NCBI GenBank assembly: GCA_003228395.1
Contig: QIDJ01000319.1
Location: 1-11,244, forward strand
Reading direction: 5' to 3'
Length of the DNA stretch: 11,244 nucleotides
DNA from: Flammeovirgaceae bacterium
GTDB taxonomy: Bacteria > Bacteroidota > Bacteroidia > Cytophagales > Cyclobacteriaceae
The translations under genes and the position numbers were made by a program. Numbering within the stretch: the stretch's first letter is position 1; each line of letters opens with the position of its first letter. Below the pieces are notes generated by a model that was not told where the DNA came from, searched no databases, and was given only the letters and a program-made list of their open reading frames with translations. Below, piece after piece: positions 1 through 6,184 of this stretch.

Positions 1-91
1 CGGTGGTCCCCCACCGCCCGGTATTCAGGCGCATGGTCGGGATACCCAGCTTATACGCCAGCTCAATCTGGGGATTAGAGAACAATCCCAC
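1..91 (-). pseudogene. Fragment of sugar phosphate isomerase/epimerase-like TIM-barrel gene, runs off the left edge
   Basis: Read on the minus strand, the bases up to the window edge encode IELAYKLGIPTMRLNTGRWG followed by TT. I recognise this as the central segment of a xylose-isomerase-like TIM-barrel family (sugar phosphate isomerase/epimerase, IolE/Hyi-like). Recognisable homology begins at about position 67. The codons just upstream (GLFSNPQ) do not resemble the family, and an in-frame stop lies at 92-94, so the N-terminal third is missing. A GTG at 89-91 could start translation, but that would give a protein without half of its barrel. The rest of the gene, if present, is to the left of the window. 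This is the part that the remnant at 1152-1567 lacks. Calling it a broken copy is an inference; a chimeric or rearranged intact gene cannot be excluded from here. Confidence 0.6.
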
Positions 92-151
92 TCATTCATG
101 ATGAGCATTTTAAATCAGAAAACAGTAGCAATTTTGGGTTAAATCAATCTA

Positions 152-463
152 TTATAATCTATTTTTTTGATCAAAAATAGTATCAGGATTTTTTCGATTA
201 TCCCTGAAACTAATAATTTCAATAAAATCAACAGTAACACGATAATAAATGCTTGTTTGCTTACTAAATACACATTTTCGAAGACCGGTTTTTAACGAAG
301 AAGCCGGATACATTTCCGGCATGTTCGATATCTGATCCAGTATAAATTCTATCCTTTTATATATTTCTTTGGCTTTTTGCAGACCATATTCTTTCACAAT
401 GTATTCCAATAATTCAATTTCTTCATGTCTTGCACGAAGTGAAAAACGAATATGTAACCCCAT
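152..463 (-). CDS. RelE/ParE-superfamily toxin of a type II toxin-antitoxin pair
   Basis: A 103-residue protein, the usual size for this superfamily. The N-terminal part (about residues 5-45, RFSLRARHEEIELLEYI and a second charged helix) matches the helical hairpin of ParE/RelE toxins. The C-terminal part has the typical strand pattern YYRV...IEIISFRDNRKNP (about 73-94). ParE-type members poison gyrase and RelE-type members cleave mRNA on the ribosome; the sequence alone does not settle which applies here. The start ATG (461-463) follows the antitoxin stop directly (TAAATG), so translation is probably coupled. The order antitoxin-then-toxin on the minus strand is classical. The gene ends in an AT-rich stretch shortly before the isomerase fragment. 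Superfamily assignment is firm; target is unknown. Confidence 0.85.
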   Translation of the reverse strand: MGLHIRFSLRARHEEIELLEYIVKEYGLQKAKEIYKRIEFILDQISNMPEMYPASSLKTGLRKCVFSKQTSIYYRVTVDFIEIISFRDNRKNPDTIFDQKNRL

Positions 464-694
464 TTAAAAGTTGAACCGTTTTTTGATCTCTTTGTTCACT
501 GATTCATGAGATACATGGTCACCACTATCCAACTGTTCTAAACCTTCATCAATAGCGGCTTTATCTATGGCATTCAAATCATCCCAAAAATCACTCTCAT
601 CTATCTTCAAAAGCGATTTGATAGCACTCAATAAACCCTCATCATTGCTATTTATGATTTTCGCCACAATCTTATATTTTGTTGCTATATCCAT
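464..694 (-). CDS. Antitoxin partner of the RelE/ParE-like toxin
   Basis: A 76-residue acidic protein, first gene of a two-gene operon whose stop abuts the toxin start. It resembles the small antitoxins often found in Bacteroidota beside RelE/ParE toxins. An N-terminal helix (MDIATKYKIVAKIINSNDEG) is followed by a linker with FWDDL (about 36-40), and a C-terminal amphipathic segment GLEQLDSGDHVSHESVNKEI (about 51-70) is likely the part that wraps the toxin. No classical ribbon-helix-helix or HTH could be assigned by eye, so the DNA-binding mode is open. If it follows other type II systems, the antitoxin or the complex represses its own promoter, and the palindrome at 706-715 is a candidate operator. 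Identification rests on size, position and motif resemblance. Confidence 0.75.
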   Translation of the reverse strand: MDIATKYKIVAKIINSNDEGLLSAIKSLLKIDESDFWDDLNAIDKAAIDEGLEQLDSGDHVSHESVNKEIKKRFNF

Positions 695-705
695 AATTCA
701 AATTT

Positions 706-750
706 CTATTAATAGTAAATATAACAATTTAATCATTGGTTTTACGTCAA
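706..750 (-). promoter_or_regulatory. Candidate promoter and operator of the toxin-antitoxin operon
   Basis: Immediately upstream of the antitoxin start (694) is a perfect 10-base palindrome CTATTAATAG (706-715). Next to it on the minus strand is TATATTTA (716-723), one base off the Bacteroidota -7 consensus TAnnTTTG, and further upstream TTGACG (745-750). The spacing between TTG and the -7 element is longer than the usual range, so the -33 element is doubtful. A palindrome between the -7 box and the start codon is where an autorepressing antitoxin would be expected to bind. This is inference from position only. Confidence 0.3.
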
Positions 751-759
751 CCGGAAAGG

Positions 760-1151
760 TATTATAGCTATCTTTTCTTAACCATCCAGTTTCAGGATAC
801 AAACTACACTTATGGCAAAGTCAGTTAGATAAGCCTGGTAATGAACGAATCTATCAACCCAACACTGCAACCGAGCTGACTGACCAACCATGCCATTCCA
901 TGCCTGTCGTGTGGTCACCCGTAAGGGTTTTCTGGCATGAAATCAATGCTCCATGCTGCAAGGGCATTAGCTCCATGTAATCAGGCGGGAGCACAGCATT
1001 TCCGTACTCATTGCGTCACAGGAGTCCAACCGGGCAGGTGTGCGGTCGCGTTCGCTGGATTGTGGCGAACCGATGTAGCAAAATGCTCAGTGCCCTTCTA
1101 TCGAAGTGGCACTGAGCGGTGTTAGCGTAATTACCAAACGTAACGCACCTC
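760..1151. other. Gene-free stretch with a row of hairpins
   Basis: No convincing coding sequence is found here in any frame. From 899 to 1117 there are four inverted repeats in a row. They are CATGCC/GGCATG (899-904, 934-939) enclosing ACCC-GTAA-GGGT (917-928); GCTCC/GGAGC (970-974, 988-992); GTTCGC/GCGAAC (1050-1055, 1065-1070); and GCTCAGTGCC/GGCACTGAGC (1085-1094, 1108-1117). The last contains a further CTTC-TATC-GAAG inner stem with one bulged T. The stretch lies between a toxin-antitoxin module and a broken gene, so it may be part of an inserted element or a structured RNA. I recognise no known RNA family, insertion sequence or repeat. Confidence 0.5.
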
Positions 1152-1567
1152 TCACAATTCAAAGTAAAATGCCTCCCTCAAAACTTCCAGGCTCTTCGGT
1201 ATAGCCAAATCCGGCGATTCATTCCCTTCAAATTCCAATGAAATGTATCCGCGGTAGTTGTGATCACGCATGATCCGGCCAATCCGTGTGTAATCGGGTT
1301 CCAGTTCGTACCATTTCCCGCCACCGAAATAGGTTTTTGCCTGCACCAGACAGGTTTGGGGTGCAAGCATCTCCAGTTGATCATAGGGTTCTTCAAGAAA
1401 ATTACCCGTGTCAAGCGTCACCTGCAGCCACGGACTATCAATCGCATCCACAATACGTTTGACTCCCGCAGCAGGCCGGCATGGAACGCCCTCCTTTTCA
1501 GTTTTTGGAGGTATCCGTTTTCTTCGGATGCCATCTGATAAAGCAGCAATTCAATACCGTCAGACAA
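1152..1567 (-). pseudogene. Internally deleted sugar phosphate isomerase/epimerase-like TIM-barrel gene
   Basis: The 99 codons from the stop at 1152-1154 up to 1448 encode a well-kept C-terminal half of a xylose-isomerase-like TIM-barrel protein: SPWLQVTLDTGNFLEEPYD, VQAKTYFGGGKWYELEPDY, HNYRGYISLEFEGNE, AIPKSLEVLREAF. The frame stays recognisable upstream to GVKRIVDAIDS (about 1466). From about 1475 to 1561, in a different minus frame, the codons read DGIELLLYQMASEENGYLQK and LKRRAFHAGL, which match the N-terminal region of the same family. The centre, roughly 110-120 residues, is missing at a junction near 1466-1475, and the two halves are out of frame. The gene is therefore dead unless an internal start is used. 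It lies downstream of the GH172 gene on the same strand, suggesting a former sugar-processing operon. Family homology is recalled, not searched. Confidence 0.7.
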
Positions 1568-1618
1568 TCAATACGCAGCGTCATGCTGAGGTCCCCATAA
1601 ACAAATTCAACTTACATG

Positions 1619-1650
1619 AAATGACTATTTTGCATAGCATTTAGTCATTT
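1619..1650 (-). terminator. Hairpin downstream of the GH172 gene, possible terminator
   Basis: A perfect 9-base inverted repeat AAATGACTA (1619-1627) / TAGTCATTT (1642-1650) has an inner TGC-ATA-GCA mini-stem. On the minus strand it follows the GH172 stop by about 80 bases. The 3' arm ends in TTT but no longer U-run follows, so it is a weak terminator candidate. It could equally be an mRNA-stabilising hairpin or a protein site. Confidence 0.35.
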
Positions 1651-1732
1651 GTAGTGACTGAGCGGGATGAATAATAATAGGATACCCTTTTGCCTTATCC
1701 CATATCAATCATTATCCGTATGTTTTCTTTAA

Positions 1733-2866
1733 TCACCTGATTTCCAGGTAGTCTTTGTCCGGCAATGCTGGGAATCTGACATGCGGCTCGGCCTGATACC
1801 AGAATGCAACCGATGAAATGTCGTCCTGCAGCGGCAGATACCGGCCACCGCTTCTCCAGCCCAGCGCCTGGATGGTGACTTTCATGTCTTTTTTGAACCG
1901 CACGGGGTCTGTAATATGCCACCGGTACATCCCGAACCGGGTCTGAGAATCGTATGATCCGTCCGGCCTGAATACATGAAACCCGGTGTAAGGCGTCGTA
2001 AAATCCTGGTATGTCCCGGTTTCCCTGTTCTCAAAATTATACGATCCGCAAAAATAGTCTTCCGTGCCGGTGCCGCAGATGGTAGGAAATTTGTTGTCGC
2101 CGTCGATATAAAATTTAATCTCCCCTTCGCCCCACCAGCCTATGTTGTTCGACTGCCAGAACAAATAACAGCCTACAAACTGGCCTTGTCCCTTGATGCC
2201 GTTTACGATGGTATATACTTCTTTATACGGCAGCGGATTTACTCTCCGGAACTGCACATGAAAATAGGCGGCGCTCTCCGGTATTTCGGTAAGCGAATAG
2301 TCGATCTGATAATACAACCGCATTTCACTTTCATCCAGGTTTTGCATCGTGATTCTGCATTTTTTTCTGAACGGCATGACCCAATAGCTGTTGAATGCAC
2401 TTCCCGGGTTAACACAAACCGCTAAGGAAGAAATTTGTTTGTATTTATAGGCCGCGGCAAAGAAATCACCTACGGGAACCTCCACGGAAGGCTCTGTTTC
2501 ATCATCCCAGTATATGCGCAATATCGAATACCGCCAGTTTCCCGTAGGCGTCATCCAGATGTGCTGTATCGCGCCGGGACCCGATATTTCTGCAAGCGTA
2601 AACGTTTCACCTGCTTTAATCCGGATGAATGGATTTACTTTCCAGCCCTGGCCCAGATCCCTGGCGGCATGGGCCGCGCTTCCTTCTTCAAGGGTGGCCA
2701 TACCTCCCCTGCCTTTTTCTCCGGTGAAGTTCTCGGGACTTATCGAGCGGGTTTCGGCATTCGATAGTTGATACAAATTCCCCAGATTCGAAGTAAGGCC
2801 ATTGACGTTTTGGCCAGATAAATTCAGTGATGCAAAAATCAATAAAACGGTAATTTTAGTTTTCAT
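1733..2866 (-). CDS. Secreted glycoside hydrolase family 172 (DUF2961) enzyme
   Basis: A 377-residue protein with an N-terminal Sec signal (MKTKITVLLIFASLNLSGQ, likely cleaved near residue 18). The remainder is one DUF2961/GH172 domain. Recognisable blocks are ISGPGAIQHIWMT (about 95-106), VEVPVGDFFAAAY (128-140), GEGEIKFYIDGD (246-257) and GTGTEDYFCGSY (265-276). Characterised members act on alpha-D-fructofuranosides or alpha-D-arabinofuranosides and use two glutamates; by position I infer E247 (or E249) and E269. Substrate here is unknown. The start at 2866 was chosen over an upstream ATG because AAGGAGGG lies six bases before it; this leaves the signal peptide at the very N-terminus. The protein should act in the periplasm or outside. 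On the same strand downstream lies a broken TIM-barrel isomerase gene, in keeping with a sugar-use operon. No SusC/SusD pair is in the window. Confidence 0.88.
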   Translation of the reverse strand: MKTKITVLLIFASLNLSGQNVNGLTSNLGNLYQLSNAETRSISPENFTGEKGRGGMATLEEGSAAHAARDLGQGWKVNPFIRIKAGETFTLAEISGPGAIQHIWMTPTGNWRYSILRIYWDDETEPSVEVPVGDFFAAAYKYKQISSLAVCVNPGSAFNSYWVMPFRKKCRITMQNLDESEMRLYYQIDYSLTEIPESAAYFHVQFRRVNPLPYKEVYTIVNGIKGQGQFVGCYLFWQSNNIGWWGEGEIKFYIDGDNKFPTICGTGTEDYFCGSYNFENRETGTYQDFTTPYTGFHVFRPDGSYDSQTRFGMYRWHITDPVRFKKDMKVTIQALGWRSGGRYLPLQDDISSVAFWYQAEPHVRFPALPDKDYLEIR

Positions 2867-3143
2867 AATACCCTCCTTTTTGTAAATAAATAACAAAACA
2901 CAAAGGTCCGGACAGGACGTGTGCCCGCCGGCCTTCTTTTTTTATGTAAAGTAGTGGATTTTCACTTCACTGCCAAACCGGCAGGCTGGTTTGGAAAGCG
3001 CATACGAAATAAGTAAATTGTGGCTAATTATTGTGTACCAGGCGGTCAGCCTGAAACAGACGCGCTCCGTACATTCGGCCGGGGAAGGACGGTAAGCGCA
3101 AAGGGCAGATTGGCCACCCGGTAGCTTATCATTTAATAGTAAT
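2867..3143. other. Intergenic region between divergent genes, with two inverted repeats
   Basis: This stretch separates the minus-strand GH172 gene from the plus-strand oxidoreductase and must hold promoters for both, but no convincing -33/-7 pair was found. It contains a perfect 7-base inverted repeat CCAAACC/GGTTTGG (2973-2979, 2988-2994). It also contains an imperfect stem AAGG-CCGG/CCGG-CCTT followed by a T-run (2903-2943) that would terminate plus-strand transcription, although no plus-strand gene lies before it. Confidence 0.4.
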
Positions 3144-4265
3144 ATGGCACAGAAAATCTTAATCCTGGGAGGTTATGGCAACGCCGGACTTCTGATAGCC
3201 AGGCTGCTGCTGCAGGAAACAAATGTCCGGCTTGTTATCTCCGGACGAGATCTGAACCGCGCAAATAAAACAGCAGATGCCTTGAACCGTGAATTCCAGA
3301 CCGACCGCGTTTCAGGCCGGCAAGCCGATGCGGCAAGCACAAACAGCCTTGACGCGGCCTTTGCCGGCGTGGATATGATCCTGGTGGCATCGAGTACCCT
3401 TAAATATGTTCACCAGGTATGTGTCAGCGCCCTGCAGGCAGGCGCCGACTACATGGATATTCAGCTTTCTTCACCGGAAAAACTGGCTGTACTGTACGAT
3501 CTGCAGGAGCAAATCGAGAAAAAGGAACGATGTTTTATCACTGACGGCGGATTTCACCCCGGCGTTCCGGCGGCCATGGTGCGTTACGCGGCGGTCCGGT
3601 TCGATATGCTGGAAACAGCCCATATCAGTGGGGCATTTCAACTGAACTGGAAGGCAATGCAGTTTTCAGAATCCACTACAACGGAGTTTATTGATGAATT
3701 GAAAAATTTTAATCCGCTGGTATTTAAAAATAAGAAATGGGGAAAAATGAGTATGATGGCATTTCCGAAAATTGATTTTGGCGAACCCTTTGGCGTACGT
3801 TACTGCTCACCCATGTTTTTAGAAGAAATGCGTATGTTACCAGATGTTATTCCTGCACTGAAAGAAACGGGATTTTATATCTCCGGGTTCAATTGGATGA
3901 CGGATTACCTCATCATGCCTGTTGCATTTGTCGCCTTAAATCTGTTTGGCAACAAAGCCAAAAGACCGATGGGCAGGCTTTTTGCATGGGGATTGAAAAA
4001 TTTCAGCAAGGCGCCCTTCAAGGCCATTTTACAACTGGAAGCAAAGGGATTGAAGGATAAAAAAGATTGCATAATGCACATGAAACTTGCCCATGATGAT
4101 GCGTATGTGCTTACCACCGTACCCGTTGTTGCCTGTCTGCTGCAATACCTGAACGGGAATATCCGGCGTCCCGGGTTGTGGTTTCAGGCAAATTTGGTTG
4201 AATCAAAACAATTTTTCAAGGATATGGAGAGACTTGGGATTAGAATTATCATTCAAATCAAATAG
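3144..4265 (+). CDS. Saccharopine dehydrogenase-like NAD(P)-binding oxidoreductase
   Basis: A 373-residue protein opening with a Rossmann fold: strand KILILGGYGNAG with the GxGxxG loop at residues 10-15, then a helix and the acidic or basic end of the second strand (VISGRDLNRA, about 31-40), which suggests NADP. The blocks AGVDMILVASS (about 74-84) and QAGADYMDIQ (about 98-107) are typical of the saccharopine dehydrogenase NADP-binding domain. A GG-F-PGVPAAMVRYAA segment follows. The C-terminal half contains a hydrophobic stretch (MTDYLIMPVAFVALNLFG, about 252-269), as in many membrane-associated members of this broad group. The real substrate cannot be told; classical lysine metabolism is unlikely from context. 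There is no clear Shine-Dalgarno before ATG 3144, which is common in Bacteroidota. It stands alone, divergent from the GH172 gene. Confidence 0.8.
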   Translation: MAQKILILGGYGNAGLLIARLLLQETNVRLVISGRDLNRANKTADALNREFQTDRVSGRQADAASTNSLDAAFAGVDMILVASSTLKYVHQVCVSALQAGADYMDIQLSSPEKLAVLYDLQEQIEKKERCFITDGGFHPGVPAAMVRYAAVRFDMLETAHISGAFQLNWKAMQFSESTTTEFIDELKNFNPLVFKNKKWGKMSMMAFPKIDFGEPFGVRYCSPMFLEEMRMLPDVIPALKETGFYISGFNWMTDYLIMPVAFVALNLFGNKAKRPMGRLFAWGLKNFSKAPFKAILQLEAKGLKDKKDCIMHMKLAHDDAYVLTTVPVVACLLQYLNGNIRRPGLWFQANLVESKQFFKDMERLGIRIIIQIK

Positions 4266-4269
4266 TTTA

Positions 4270-4287
4270 CATTAAATTGGTTTAATG
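4270..4287. repeat. Short perfect hairpin after the oxidoreductase gene
   Basis: CATTAAA (4270-4276) and TTTAATG (4281-4287) form a 7-base inverted repeat around TTGG, four bases after the stop codon. There is no T-run behind it, so it is only a weak terminator candidate. Confidence 0.35.
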
Positions 4288-4340
4288 AACAATTTCTGTC
4301 ATACTGCCAGGTCCATTATGACCAATGAAGGTGAATAAAA

Positions 4341-4430
4341 GTGGCGAAACCGGCAGACCATATTGATATCATTGAAGTCACAGAACACAATGTTTCTGAA
4401 GTTGGTATCTACTGTATTAAAAATAAGTGA
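4341..4430 (+). pseudogene. N-terminal stub of a GNAT acetyltransferase
   Basis: A 29-codon frame from GTG 4341 to TGA 4428-4430 contains HIDIIEVTEHNVSEVGIYC followed by IKNK. I recognise this as the extreme N-terminus of a GNAT-type N-acetyltransferase subfamily in which I-E-V-T-x-x-N-V-x-E-V-G is followed by a lysine-rich helix. An AAGGTGA sequence eight bases upstream could serve as ribosome binding site. After the TGA no further GNAT motif is seen in any plus frame, so the acetyl-CoA binding core is missing. The stub sits in the gap between the oxidoreductase and the catalase cassette, a stretch with other signs of insertion. The assignment depends on a short match from memory and could be chance. 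Confidence 0.4.
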
Positions 4431-4576
4431 AGAATGAGACCTGATCCCCATGTGGCGATAACTATTAAAATAAATCGAAAATTTTCATACTGTGAAGGAA
4501 AACCAAATATTCATTTTTTTTACCGTATAATACGCTGTATATATGCAATAATGCTGATATCGGCAGTAGAATATAT

Positions 4577-6170
4577 GTTAGCTGCACAAAACCAAAACTT
4601 GGAAGGAGAAAAAACATGAAAGACCAAAAGAAGAAGTTGACCACCAATGCAGGCGTGCCGGTACCTGACAATCAGAATGTGATGACTGCTGGGCCTCGCG
4701 GACCGCAGTTGCTGCAAGATGTCTGGTTCCTCGAAAAACTCGCTCACTTTGATCGTGAGGTCATCCCAGAGAGGCGTATGCATGCCAAGGGATCCGGGGC
4801 GTATGGAACCTTCACTGTTACCCACGACATTATCCGCTACACCAGGGCGAAGATTTTCTCTGAGATTGGAAAGAAGACCGAACTCTTCACCCGTTTCTCA
4901 ACGGTGGCAGGGGAGCGTGGCGCCGCGGATGCAGAACGTGATATTCGCGGATTTGCCGTGAAATTCTATACAGAAGAGGGAAACTGGGACCTTGTAGGCA
5001 ATAACACGCCTGTCTTCTTTTTGCGTGATCCGCTCAAGTTCCCTGATCTAAATCATGCCGTAAAGCGGGATCCCCGGACGAATCTGCGTAGCGCCCTTAA
5101 TAACTGGGATTTTTGGACATCTTTGCCTGAGGCGCTACATCAGGTGACCATCACTATGAGTGATCGCGGGATTCCATTTTCATACCGTCACATGCACGGC
5201 TTCGGAAGTCACACTTTCAGCCTTATCAATGCCCAAAATGAACGGTTCTGGGTAAAGTTCCATTTTGTGACTCAGCAAGGAATTAAGAATCTCACGGATG
5301 CCGAGGTCGAGGCCATCATCGGCAAGGACCGGGAAAGCCACCAACGCGATCTCTATGAAAGTATTGAGAAAAAGGATTTTCCAAAGTGGACCCTTTTCAT
5401 CCAGGTTATGCCGGAGGAAGAAACCACCAACTGCCCATACAACCCATTCGACCTGACAAAGGTATGGCTTAAAAGAGATTACCCGTTGATTGAGGTCGGT
5501 ATGTTAGAGCTGAATCGCAACCCCCAAAACTATTTTGCCGAGGTCGAACAGTCCGCTTTCAACCCGGCCAATATCGTCCCTGGTATTGGTTTTTCACCCG
5601 ATAAAATGTTACAGGGCCGTCTCTTCTCTTACGGTGATGCACAGCGTTACCGGCTTGGCGTAAACCACCACCTTATTCCGGTCAATGCGCCCCGCTGTCC
5701 TTACCACAGTTACCACCGCGATGGCGCGATGCGCGTTGACGGCAACTATGGTAGCACTATCGGTTATGAGCCCAACCGCTACGGCGAGTGGCAACAGCAA
5801 CCCGACTTTTCAGAACCACCTCTCAGTCTGGAAGGAGCAGCTGGTCATTGGGATCACCGCGAGGACGATGATTACTACACCCAGCCCGGCTTACTATTCC
5901 GTCTGATAAGCCCTGAACAGCAAAGAGCGCTCTTTGCCAATACTGCCCGTGCTATGGGTGACATTCCAGAGGAGATTAAGATTCGCCATATCGGCAATTG
6001 CATGAAAGCCGATCCGGCTTATGGAAAGGGCGTGGCCTACGCTTTGGGAATTTCGTTTGATGATATACCCTGAGAATCATAAGGCAAGCAGCTAACAATC
6101 GCATGAACTCGGACAGCAAAAAGCGCCACTCGCTCCTCGTTCTGCTTTTTGCTGCCGGTGATGCGCAACG
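4577..6170 (+). mobile_element. Integron-type gene cassette carrying the catalase
   Basis: The segment has the anatomy of an integron cassette. It begins at G/TTAGCTGC (4577-4585), has a 38-base leader with a ribosome binding site, one gene, and ends in an attC-like site (6088-6172) 14 bases after the stop. The left-end GTTAGCTGC is the exact reverse complement of the attC R'' arm GCAGCTAAC (6088-6096). In integrons this is expected, because cassette start and R'' come from the same attC when the circle is closed. The mobile unit would be 4578-6170, 1593 bases. No attI, no integrase and no neighbouring attC were seen. The DNA left of 4577 does not look like an attC end, so insertion at a secondary G/TT site is the simplest reading. 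Structure is seen; mechanism is inferred. Confidence 0.7.
4616..6073 (+). CDS. katA: Haem catalase, small-subunit (clade 3) type
   Basis: A 485-residue monofunctional catalase, which converts hydrogen peroxide to water and oxygen in the cytoplasm and protects against oxidative stress. Length and ending fit the small-subunit group; the C-terminal flavodoxin-like domain of large catalases is absent. The distal haem residues are present: His56 in [12 protein letters not shown], Ser95 in [12 protein letters not shown] and Asn129 in [11 protein letters not shown]. The proximal ligand is Tyr338 in [14 protein letters not shown]. The catalase core runs from about residue 15 to 480 with no gap. A strong GGAAGGAG lies nine bases before the ATG, stronger than at most genes here. 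The gene is tightly framed by the two ends of a probable integron cassette and so likely arrived by transfer. No own promoter is visible within the 38-base leader; it probably depends on transcription from upstream. Confidence 0.96.
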   Translation: MKDQKKKLTTNAGVPVPDNQNVMTAGPRGPQLLQDVWFLEKLAHFDREVIPERRMHAKGSGAYGTFTVTHDIIRYTRAKIFSEIGKKTELFTRFSTVAGERGAADAERDIRGFAVKFYTEEGNWDLVGNNTPVFFLRDPLKFPDLNHAVKRDPRTNLRSALNNWDFWTSLPEALHQVTITMSDRGIPFSYRHMHGFGSHTFSLINAQNERFWVKFHFVTQQGIKNLTDAEVEAIIGKDRESHQRDLYESIEKKDFPKWTLFIQVMPEEETTNCPYNPFDLTKVWLKRDYPLIEVGMLELNRNPQNYFAEVEQSAFNPANIVPGIGFSPDKMLQGRLFSYGDAQRYRLGVNHHLIPVNAPRCPYHSYHRDGAMRVDGNYGSTIGYEPNRYGEWQQQPDFSEPPLSLEGAAGHWDHREDDDYYTQPGLLFRLISPEQQRALFANTARAMGDIPEEIKIRHIGNCMKADPAYGKGVAYALGISFDDIP

Positions 6171-6176
6171 TTTAAC
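6088..6176 (+). other. attC-like recombination site at the end of the catalase cassette
   Basis: The parts, from the outside in, are: R'' GCAGCTAAC (6088-6096) with AAC facing GTT at 6170-6172; an unpaired spacer (AAT / CAAC); an L-type box CGCAT (6100-6104) with ATGCG (6161-6165); CGG (6110-6112) with CCG (6155-6157); an unpaired A at 6113 acting like an extrahelical base; and a perfect 11-base stem CAGCAAAAAGC (6114-6124) / GCTTTTTGCTG (6144-6154) around a 19-base loop. This R-spacer-L-bulge-variable-tip order is diagnostic for attC sites, and the left half resembles the aadA attC (CTAACAAT...GAAC/CAAG). Crossing over would occur between G6170 and T6171. The bases after it, TTTAAC, belong to the recipient DNA or a next cassette. 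It could alternatively act as a transcription terminator, but no T-run follows. Confidence 0.72.
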
Positions 6177-6184
6177 AAACAGAG

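Noticed and set aside
937..1125. 62-codon plus-strand frame
   Set aside because: It runs through three hairpins, has no recognisable motif and an unnatural composition; treated as chance.
1085..1127. Strong hairpin followed by GTTAGCG as another attC
   Set aside because: The stem is good, but on either strand the spacing between stem and AAC/GTT boxes is very unequal (3 versus about 14 bases) and no matching cassette start was found.
850..1150. Group II intron fragment
   Set aside because: GTGTG followed by a GNRA hairpin looked like an intron 5' end, but there is no recognisable domain V and no reverse transcriptase.
2903..2943. Plus-strand terminator
   Set aside because: Stem with bulge and T-run are present, but no plus-strand gene precedes it; mentioned only within the intergenic entry.
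4526..4531. TATAAT as promoter of the catalase
   Set aside because: Exact -10 hexamer, but no -35 at the right distance, and Bacteroidota use a different consensus. It also lies outside the proposed cassette. Could still function; evidence too thin to list.
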